Assembly (NCBI GenBank): GCA_016169945.1
Contig: JADLSH010000199.1
Location: 1,178,001-1,242,000, forward strand
DNA length: 64,000 nucleotides
Source of the DNA: Trachythela sp. YZ-2020
Taxonomy: Eukaryota > Cnidaria > Anthozoa > Malacalcyonacea > Clavulariidae
Reading direction: 5' to 3'
The notes under the pieces were generated by a model, which did not search any database, was not told the DNA's origin, and saw nothing but the letters and a program-made list of their open reading frames with translations. This document shows positions 54,599 to 64,000 of the stretch, one piece after another; the first letter of the stretch is position 1, and each line of letters begins with the position of its first letter. Both the position numbers and the translations under genes were made by a program.

Positions 54599-57500
54599 CT
54601 AACAATTTGTCTCCACACTCTCCGGTTCAATGGTTGCCAAATACGCCGCGACTGTATCCACATCGCACATCTCCTTGTTGTCACAGAATGGCATCTTCAT
54701 TACCTTGCCATTGTACAAAATACGCAGGGAGTAAGTGCTAGTTTGTTGGTAAACTTCAAATATCAACTGCGAGGCGTACGGTGGCCACACTCCATCACTG
54801 ATGTTTAACGCCAACTTTAAAGTCATGACTAACGAAAAAGAATTCGAAATTCACCGTAAAGTAAACCGGCTGTAAAGCGGGTTTCTGCCCAGGGCCAAGT
54901 GAAATTAATATAGTAAATTTTAAACATTTACTTACGTGTCACATCATGGCCAGAATACAGAATGAACTTGCGTTTTGACTCTTGAGCTATCATCGCTTGC
55001 ACCTCCTGGAATAATTCCAAACGACTTTAACAAATGATAAAATGAGGTGTGGTAGGTTGAAAAGTTCTTGTTTTGAACAATATTTATATATGATATCTTA
55101 CTGTAATCATTATACATACCTGATGAATTTCTTTGACAAAAAAACCAATTCCAACCTTTGCTGCCTCACTGACGCTGGGATAAGCGTACATATGATAGAA
55201 TACATATGTGACTTCATCCACAACTCTCTGGTATAATTCTTGTGTAATGCCAGCTGGTATATCAACTTCGTGGCATTTAAACACATTAAGACAGTCGAAC
55301 AGTTGGAATATATCCTTATATGCTGGTAAAAGAGGAACAAAAGGAAAATTCCAATATTTCAAGAAAATTTTGTTGAGCAGTTTCTAAGACCTATAGCAAT
55401 GACAATGTAAATACACTAGCACTACCCTAGAAAACTACTAAGATCAGAGAATTTTCTTTTCCAGGTTGGCGTAGTCTGGAAATGCCTTTAAATGTTTGGG
55501 TATTGCCGTCTATGTTCGTAGGCTAGGCTGGCAAGAACTTCCCAACAGATTTCTATTTACATAAAACTTTTTCAGATAACTTACCAAAAGTATTGTCATC
55601 CAAAGCAGCTTGAAGATCTGTCACCAACTGTTTACTAACTGTATCGTAATGACTGATAAATTCTGGCGATTTGAAATAAGCTACTATATAGTCTTTACTC
55701 TTTGGGCACAGTCTGAAAGAAGAAAGGAAATAGTATACAAATAATGAATGTTTATCAGTGCAATGGTAAAAATATTTTCATGAGGTGAAAGATGGAAATT
55801 TCCATTTCACAAAGCGACAGTCCTAAATAGATGTTCTTATCCAATTATCTAAAAATGCTCAGATACTTCACCCAAGCATCTTACTTGTCGTTAGGGTACA
55901 TATTTTCATATGTTCCATCCATGGTGTTGATATCCATAATACCAGCTCGTCCTACAACAGGTTGTGATGGTGGGTACATACCAGTCATAAAACCCTGTGC
56001 CGACTGAAGTGTCCTAAATATATCTGGAAAAGAAGAGTTATAAGTGTAAAAGCATGTATTGATAAACAACAGTCAATGGCAATAACAATGGCATTACATA
56101 ATCCACACTCAATTGAGTCAATTACTCACCAGTGCTGCGAACACGATGTTCAACAGATGTGAAATTGTTTGGCAAGAAACCACTGTCAACATACACCTTT
56201 CTGTAATCCTCCCCATTTGAGGACTGTTGCTTGAAACCAAGACTTGTCAGTTGCCCCAAGGCACAGTTGCCTGGTACTTCTTCACGACCAGTATAAAATA
56301 CTGTAATAACATTAACAAAAATTATATATCATCGCAATTGAAGATAGAAAAGATGCATGAAGAAACTGGCCTAAACCGGAATCCTAGTAATCACACATGT
56401 TCGGTGAACTACAGACCTCCGTCTGTTGCACCTAACCGTCTACATAGTGCACCTAACCATCTACTGTAGAGTGAATTAATACTATCAAAATTTACTTATA
56501 TTTCTAACCTAACCTTTTCTATATAGTCTTTCCACTCGAAGGTAATGTTGATCACGGTTTACAGTTGGTGTGGTGGCATCAGTCAACAGACAATCCCAAG
56601 TGTGTTCATCACCTTTCCAACACTGTCCAGCACCTGCCTGGATACGATCGCCATGCCTAGATAGTAATAACTTATCTTACAAAGGGTATAACAATTACCA
56701 ATCTGTTGGAAACAGCCCATATCAGCAGTGGTATCGGCAGGAACTTTAATCAAGGGGGCAAAGTATGTTATATTGCTTGTAACAACACATTCCTAGGAGA
56801 GTTTGTGGGCATTTGGCTGCAGGAAATGTTTTTGAATTTGGGGTCTCGAAATGGCATTTAACAGTTGTTTCCTGTCGTTAAACAACTAAACAAAAGCTTT
56901 TCAATTTACCCCCCTTTTTTGTCACTTTTTGAGTGGTTTTATTTGTCTTTTAGCTGTACAGGCAAGCGAAGAAAACTAAAGAAGTTGACTAAAGGCAGTT
57001 GCTCTGATGAAAGAGTGAATTTTGTCAAGTGGGAGTGGCAATTACTTAATGCCATAGTTCAAGGTTTGGCAATCTCTAGGGATATTTAGGAATGAAATTA
57101 GAGTCAGGGTAATGTGGTTTGTAAATTGGTATCAACATATTTGGATCCAAATTACTCAAATTAGCATTGGTAAAAATCAATAATTCATTCAGAATGCAAG
57201 TGTTTGGAATTTATACACATTTAACAACATTTGTGAGGAGGCTTTTGAATTGAAAGCATATTATAAGTCTGTCAAAAGTCCCTAAAGAGATTTGAATATT
57301 ATCTATAGCCTATAAATAAGTTTGAAAAAAATTTTGCACTTCGTATTATTTGCATTGCACAATATCCTGGATTTATTTAGGATTGCAAAATTATTTGCGC
57401 AAAAAAAAAAAGATCTTTTTAAATCTAGATTTTACATTTGCATCTTAAAACATCGATCTTCAGCCTAAAATCTAAAACGATAACGCCATACGAAGTCCTC

Positions 57501-57689
57501 CTAGATAATTCGTAAACAACAAATTGTGATAAACATAATTTGATACCTCATAACCAAATGAACTTGGCGAAGGGTTCCTTCAGCTTTTGGATAATCCCCG
57601 ACATTTACACCGCAATATGGTGGTAAATCAGCAACACAACAGCTAAATGCTGTTATAGCAAGGCTTAGGAACACAAGAAAGAGTTTCAT
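54599..57689 (-). CDS. Secreted/lysosomal histidine acid phosphatase, 8 exons
   Basis: Exons: 57547-57689, 56514-56656, 56130-56300, 55885-56023, 55585-55712, 55120-55322, 54936-55005, 54599-54828 (1227 nt, 408 aa, phases consistent). The N-terminus MKLFLVFLSLAITAFSCCVA is a signal peptide. The catalytic loop RHGDR (about residues 48-52) is formed across the exon 1/2 junction, with His49 the expected phospho-acceptor. The proton-donor motif GHD is at about 328-330. Several cysteines fit a disulfide-bonded luminal fold, and there is no C-terminal membrane anchor. Family members hydrolyse phosphomonoesters at acidic pH. It may be nearer the PXYLP1/counting-factor-60 branch than vertebrate ACP2, but I cannot settle this from sequence alone. 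Confidence 0.92.
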
Positions 57690-58800
57690 TGTGGTAAAAT
57701 TTAGCTAGAACGAAGCCTGAAATCTTGTTATGTCTTGCAAACTCGCCTGTTATTGACAGACTGACAGCAAATCTGCACATGACACATGTCCGCATGTTTT
57801 GTTCATGTCATGTGTCATGGGCTCCCTGGGGCGGAAATGCATGTGAGCAACTCGTGACAAGCACTTTAAAACTTTTGGAAAGGAGTCCCTATATTTTGTA
57901 GGAATTCTCAATCTCTTAATGCTCAGGTGTAGAACGAAATTTGGGCGACTTCCCTTATTACTATATCCCATCTACACATCTCTATACTTGAATACGCGAC
58001 GATCTCTTTGCGGTTCGCCTTTCGTCCACACATATCCTGCGGATGCGCACAGCGAAAACGCAAAGTTGATAACGAAAACGCAAAATTTCAAACTGCATGT
58101 CACTAGAGTGGAAACGTTTGAAAAAACCGCCGGATTTGCGTTTTCGTTTAGACGCATGAAAAATGGAACCATTTGAAAATGACACGTAACATAATATTAA
58201 CGTAATGACCTTGTTACTGACTGCGCAACAAAATTGCAACAAAATACACTTGAGACAATGTTTGGAATACAAGTCGTCATATGACCAAAATTGACCAATT
58301 TCCCCATTGAATTATTAAAGACAATTAGTTCTTGAATCATGATTTTCATCCGAAGGTTTGGCCAAAAAATATAGAAACAAATTGGGGTCCGGATTTTCCA
58401 CACTTCAACATGTAGTTGTTGCAGAGTATGCAGTTTGCATGCAAAGCTCGATTTGGTCGAACTTCAGATATTTAAGTTTTGTAATATTTTAGTACATTTA
58501 CAAATTATATCATAAATTTTACCTACATATTTTCAATTGATTTATGTACAATATTATCTGTCTATTTACACTGCATTAAAATTCAGGTTCACCAATAATT
58601 AAAGCATTAAAACCGAGCACGATCGCTTAGCCCTCGCACGGAATCAAAAGTTGCGTGTATAAAGGATAGGATCCCATCCTCGTTCCCATTTCCCGCCCTT
58701 CCGCCAAGCCAAATGCCCTGGGAACGAGGTTGAGAGGTCAAGGTCATGCGCACCACCTAACCTGCGAATGGGCATATTGCGTACAAGGTTGGCATCTGTC
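57690..58800. other. Intergenic region between acid phosphatase and EMX
   Basis: It contains the phosphatase promoter and the EMX 3' UTR. An AACGCAAA/TTTGCGTTTTCG-rich block at about 58000-58160 has partial inverted symmetry and looks like a decayed MITE. No exon is supported. Confidence 0.5.
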
Positions 58801-60204
58801 CTATGCATGGTCATCACAAAATAGTTCTTCCGTATCTGGCCCGAAATGTTTCGTTAATATTTGCCATTTTCTAATATGATGTTCACCCTTTCTTTTCACT
58901 CGACGTCTACCCAACTTTTCAAGTTCTTTTTCTTTTTTGTATTTCGTTCTGCGATTTTGAAACCACACCTAAACAATGGGAAGGCAAACTTCTTATTTGC
59001 AGGAAAGCAATTTTAAGGTTGCAATGTTGCAATAGCCGAATTCATATTAAATTCATATTCAGACGGCCTAATATGAATTCGGCTAATCTAAGATTTTTCT
59101 TCAGTAGATGATATATAGTGTATAGGGGGCACCGCCTTAAAGAGGCACCTATCAGTGGTATACCCAGTGTCATTGGGGGCGGGGGGGGGTAAATAATCGT
59201 GATGGTACAATATAAGGAACAAGTATATTATGTATATACTCCCTTCATATATACCGAACTTGCGGTTAATGCTCAGCAGCTGAACTCTGTAGCTCAGTTG
59301 GTTAGAGTGCTGCACCGGAATCGCAGGGCCACAGATTCAATTCCTGCCAGAGGGCCTAAGTTGCATTTTTCGCAACTGCTCCTGGCTGGGTCTAAAAAAT
59401 GTATATACATTTCCGTTCGAGTATTCCATCTACTAACACCTACTATAGCCTAATTTATACAATATACTGGAAAGGCTACCCTGTTTTAATAGCTAGTCTT
59501 AACCTGGCCTAACTTGTTTACCTATATGCAGTGATGCAGTACCCAAATCAATCATAAGATTGAAGTTCAACCACATAGCTTAACTTAAATCATTTAAAGT
59601 TTATAAATCAAATCTTAACCTATGACTTTACTCTTTAGCTATATGCACTACGCCACTACCTAACCAATCCCATGCATGGGCTAAGGCAATCGAATGAACT
59701 ATACTCAAATTTAAACGGCTAAGATCTAAAGACAAGGTGTTTTAAAAGTTCAACTCAACAATAGCCTAAACGTTAAATGTAAGACTTGCTTAAGGTACGT
59801 TCACACACAGCGATTTGTCGGGTCGATTTCAGATGCACGTTAATGATGTTTGAAAAATACGTGGTAAACGTCATCTGGCGACATCATCAACTGAAAATAT
59901 TCGTCATTAACCGCATTCAGCAAAACCTAAAATCGGCCCCACAAATCGCTGTGTCTGAACCGTACCTTTACTCATAATTCAAGTTTTTTATTTACCTTCA
60001 CTTGTGCTTCAGATAAGTCGAGTTCGGTTGCGAGTTTCTGTCTTTCTGCTCCAACAACGTAATGATTGGAGACGAATCTTTTTTCAAGACTTTTGATTTG
60101 ATCTGTAGAGAATGCCGTGCGCGTTCTTTTCTTTTTATTGTCTTTGTCGTCTCGGTCAACATTATAGTCCGAGAAGAAATAGTTGCCACAAGGATAAGCC
60201 GATG
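58801..60204 (-). CDS. EMX: EMX-family homeobox gene, 3' two exons (5' incomplete)
   Basis: Exons 59996-60204 and 58801-58968 encode the last 125 or so residues, with a phase-1 junction to a missing upstream exon. The homeodomain reads [54 protein letters not shown], with the intron between homeodomain positions 46 and 47. The NHYVVGAER helix 1-2 region is diagnostic of EMX/NOTO/VAX-type proteins. Downstream [14 protein letters not shown] corresponds to the EMX-specific KGTHHINRWRIATK box, so EMX is favoured. These are nuclear DNA-binding factors of anterior/neural patterning in bilaterians. No N-terminal exon with an eh1-like motif was found up to 64000. A palindromic MITE and a SINE fill the intron. 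Confidence 0.9.
59275..59450 (+). mobile_element. tRNA-derived SINE (group A), EMX intron
   Basis: Plus-strand copy of the group A SINE. It has the A-box GTAGCTCAGTTGGTTAGAG, the B-box-like GATTCAATTCC and the GCAACTGCTCCTGGC tail, then a CCATCTACTAACACCTACTA end matching the inverted copy at 3814. It sits in the intron that splits the EMX homeodomain. Confidence 0.8.
59791..59970. mobile_element. Palindromic MITE, copy 3 (EMX intron, near splice donor)
   Basis: Full-length relative of the 9851 element with both inverted ends (AAGGTACGTTCACAC and a slightly altered right end). The right end stops about 25 bp from the splice donor of the EMX homeodomain exon. Confidence 0.8.
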
Positions 60205-63200
60205 CTAAAATGATTTAGAAAGGCAATATTGAGATTAAGTATTATAATATTTGTAATGCTCATTAATAATTCATGAGGAAAACAAAGGAAATTATGACCG
60301 CGAGTTAATCCTGCTAACAAAATTCTTCTCACCAAATATCATTCACGTCTTTAAGAGTATTACGACCGTTTTCATCGCGTTCATATTGTATAAGATATAC
60401 AACCCCTCCAAATTTATACAGCACGGCCACCGTCATATTACATAAAGTTATAGGAACATGCATGCATGCGTTAAAATATTTCATTGTCGATGTGTTCACT
60501 AACTTTCTCAAACTCATTAATAATTCATGAGCAAAACACAAACACCCATAAGGCATAAATTAACTCAACTTTCGCGTTTAATTTCTCTTTAAATACTCGT
60601 TTGTTTAACTCCTTCTCGTGTATGATATATTACATACAATCGTATGGTGATCAACTGGCAGTTATCAGAGTGAGGAATAACGTTAATTATTTTTATTGTA
60701 TGTATTAATACTATTATATAGTCATGTATATGGAAGCAAACGGCTGTGCACTGGCTAAAGGCAAACCGTATCAATGGAAGAAATACTATTTGCCGCCCCA
60801 CTGACCTGAAATCCGCTAATACTAACATATTAATTCCTTATATGCAGATGGCGCATTATATGCAAATTCGGAACGCATTTAGCCGATAAAACCAGTTTTA
60901 TCACAAACTGTTTTATTGTGCGAACAATTACATGTTCTTGTCCTCCATTTTATAAATTATATTCTATACGTGTATACTAATTAAGTCTACCATTTGTCTA
61001 GTTTTAATGGAGGCAAGCAAACAGTTTTAGCTCAAACGTGGTGACATCTTGAAGATTTTTGTGATCTAACTTTCTCACGGTTCACTGAGAAATGTAGACG
61101 TAAGCTTATTAAAGAAGAAGAATTCCATTCTAATCTCGACTGCTTGTCCCGTTCACAGAGTGCTCAATGTTGACGGACACTGCCATGTGTGGCTTTTATT
61201 TATCAAACGCTTACAAAGAATGTAATAACCCAAAAGAATTGCTGCGTAAATATAGCTAGACACAGGATTATTTGATGTTCTGCCTGATAACGCCAATATT
61301 AATTCGCAAAGCAATAAATCACAGACGTTGAACTATGTGAATGTTTACTGTACCATAGCGCGTGCGCAAAAATACCAGAGAAATGCATTCATTTTTATCG
61401 CTGTAGTATACATCAAAACATTGTGCTCAATATTAATATTCCAACAACATAAGAGTATTCCCTTTCTCTTACTTAAAAAAACAAATCCAATGTCTTAAAT
61501 TTTACTGACAGCTACCTCTGTCAATCAACACTGACCGTTTCACAGTTTATATTATTCTTAATGAAACAAATTAAAGCTATCAAAAAAACGCAATCCTGTA
61601 GGTAAACTTTGATGTAAAAGCTCTAAAAAAACCGACCTGTTCAAACGAGAATTTGTGTTCTGAGCGTAGTAAAAGGTTCCTAAGTAACATTGGTTTTTAA
61701 TAGACCATACACTCACAGAACTCAGATGTTCCAGCTAATCAAACTCTTATCTACACTTAACCAGCAAGTGTCTGTTATCACAGCTTTATGTAAAGCGATA
61801 CTGAACCAATGGCGTTTATATTAGTATATAATTTGCCCACCAACCTAGCGTCGTTTCGTATAGGCTACAATTAAACCAACGGGAAAGCCATATTTTCTTA
61901 ATAAGCTCCTTATGCAAATGAGTATCCAAGATCAAGTTGTTAAATAAGGTTTCGGTGAATGGGGTGGAATATATCTTACTCTCGTCAAACGAAGCGAGCG
62001 GCAAATTTTGAATATGATTGCCCAGAGTTTGTGTCAGTTTATCACCATGCGACTCAGAGCCTCGAGTTCAATTTTAACATTTTTAAAGAAATATATCTTG
62101 CCTTAATTTTTGTCTATTCATGCCATGAAACATTGTTTAGTTTGTTTTTTAAAAATTCACCTCAAATCCATCCCTTTTAGGGCTAGAGTAGGCTAGTATC
62201 ATTTTTCTAACTAGACTATAAGTTAGTATAGTCTCACAGGCAACGAATCTGACAATGCATGTTCAACAATGAAACAAGCCTGAAACTTCTTATTCGCTCT
62301 TATCAAAATTGTAACCAATTTAGGCGGTCTCAGTAAATGAGTTTTTTATGTTAAAAGATTACTTGATGTATTTATCAGTAGACCGCATGTTAACCACAAC
62401 CCTAGCTGATTTCGTTCAATTCAAGTCACGCATATTACCTAAATATATCAGATCGAAATACCAAAACGATATCAGAAGCAAAATCACGCAATTAAGCACG
62501 CCTAGATTATGAATAGATGCAATCCTATGGAAGAGTTTTCATAGTGTTTTACAACAGGAATGTAGGGTTAGGTGCTTCCCATGTATTGGTGATGTGTTTA
62601 CAAGACATTTGGCTGCGACTCTAAATACAGGACTGCTAATTGTCCAGTAGTTTTCATAACGCCAGACTGCGCGACTGCGCGTACGAAATCAAAGACAAAG
62701 TTAAGTAGATCAAAGTTGAGGATTAAAATTTACTAATGCGACTACAATAGATTACTAAATTGCACTGTTGACTATTACGAGTAGTTTTCCTAACGGCTAA
62801 CGCCAGACAATTTTTACTGACGTTTCAGTTGGAGACTGCATGCATGCCCGGAAGAAATTAGAGTTAAGTGGATCAAAATTAAGAAGTAAAGATTACTAAT
62901 GAGAGAACAAAGGTGACAGTATTAAATGGGTAGTCATCCTTGATGTTGAGAAAGCATTCAAAGCCAAAGGTACCGTGCCGACTTTTGTGCACTTTCATCT
63001 TTATTTAATCCAATCTTAACACTTAGTCTTAGCTGAGCGGAAACAGTGCACCCATTACTACAAAATAGATCTATTTAAAACTGCAGGAAAATCATCAAAC
63101 TACCATTAAACAAGCCAGATTAATTCCAACAAACATAGATGTTTTACATCACGGTGACGTGCAATTTCAATAAGTGGATTAGACTTTGTAAGTTGTAAAA

Positions 63201-64000
63201 TGGGAAAACTAAACACGATTTATGTTTTGAGTCAGATATCTTGCTCCAATTTCAGGTTTGGACATATAAATAAATAAACTAAATTTATATAAAATCATGA
63301 ATTGTGCGCATGGAATCATGCTGATGCAATCGAGCATGTGATTTGATTTTTTGGTACATCATCACATTGAGATGAACATTTACAACTTTGCGAAATTTGG
63401 CATGAAAGTAAAACTAATATATTTTCATAAATTTTTCAAACAATTCAGTTTTGAAATGGTTCTTGTCGATAGAGGTTGTTAATTGCGTGCTGCGTGACTC
63501 AGTAGCACTGAATACTTCAATAGTACATAATGCAATCGATATATAAGCTAGACAGACATTTCTGGCTCAGTTCTGTAGTTTAAGCATTCCCTAAGGACAT
63601 AAGCCATATGTATTAGGTACTTTAGGTTTCAAAACGAACGATGTGCAAAAATAGGACCAAAAATACAGTTGGTCATTGCATGCGCGCAAACTGACACAAA
63701 GCCAATAGGCACATTCGAGTAACATATTATATAGTATAAATATAATTATGCCCTGCGATTTTTATCCTTATTACCACAGGTTAATACATTACGAACTAGA
63801 ACTCGATCTCGTGCTCTTACATAATGTTATCCCTCCTGTTTTGCGCACCTAATTTACTAAGCAAACTCATTAGATATTTGATTAATACCAGTTCACAAAT
63901 AGTTAATGTTCACAAATACTGCCATCTAGTAATACCTACCATTAGTGACAGAACATATTCATGCCAATAAGAAACCTTTCTTGTCTGTGTCCTACAACCT
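60205..64000. other. Region upstream of EMX homeodomain exon, no exon found
   Basis: Probably intron and/or 5' flank of EMX. It contains dispersed CTCATTAATAATTCATGAG repeats at 60255-60640. The rest is AT-rich with only short unsupported frames. The first EMX coding exon, if inside the window, could not be recognised. Confidence 0.5.

Noticed and set aside
60329..60828. Two minus-strand ORFs upstream of EMX
   Set aside because: They overlap the CTCATTAATAATTCATGAG dispersed repeat also present at 41375-41560.
61816..62004. Minus-strand ORF as EMX first exon
   Set aside because: It has no eh1-like motif, no donor in the required phase and no EMX resemblance.

Overview
The window is AT-rich, intron-dense animal nuclear DNA. 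It carries six spliced protein-coding genes among many small transposon copies. The gene families (CFAP43, a sideroflexin-5-like protein, an MXD-type bHLH factor, an EMX homeobox, a DEK_C-SWIB protein and a secreted histidine acid phosphatase), with many introns in a compact layout, suggest a non-bilaterian metazoan, most likely a cnidarian such as a coral or sea anemone. That placement is inference from protein resemblance. All gene models were built by hand by chaining GT-AG exons whose reading phases agree; none has transcript support.

Layout, left to right. CFAP43 (minus strand, 19157 to 1140, 32 exons) is a WD-repeat plus coiled-coil axonemal protein. Sideroflexin (minus, 25670 to 19865, 13 exons, 333 aa) lies just upstream on the same strand. 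A repeat-filled gap of about 7.6 kb separates it from a compact MXD-like bHLH repressor (plus, 33271 to 36390, 5 exons, 141 aa). Next come a DEK_C-SWIB chromatin/transcription protein (minus, 48542 to 39805, 11 exons, 248 aa), an unrecognised basic coiled-coil protein (plus, about 50541 to 54157, 6 exons, about 409 aa), and a histidine acid phosphatase (minus, 57689 to 54599, 8 exons, 408 aa), which converges on the coiled-coil gene. Last is the 3' part of an EMX-family homeobox gene (minus, 60204 to 58801); its first exon was not found and is probably to the right of the window.

Most introns and intergenic DNA are packed with non-autonomous elements: hAT-like elements with clear 8-bp target duplications, a Tc1/mariner-like element with TA flanks, several long palindromic MITEs present in multiple copies, and three tRNA-derived SINE groups. 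There are also a LINE 3' remnant, a minisatellite and a short tandem array.

The main points of interest are these. (1) CFAP43, an SFXN, an MXD and EMX occur together; from memory the human relatives share chromosome regions 2p13 and 10q24-26, which suggests a very old linkage block. (2) CFAP43 reads cleanly except for one surplus base in exon 8. (3) RFX X-box-like sites lie upstream of CFAP43 and of the unknown coiled-coil gene, hinting that the latter is ciliary. (4) Two insertions are each flanked by 29-nt perfect direct repeats.
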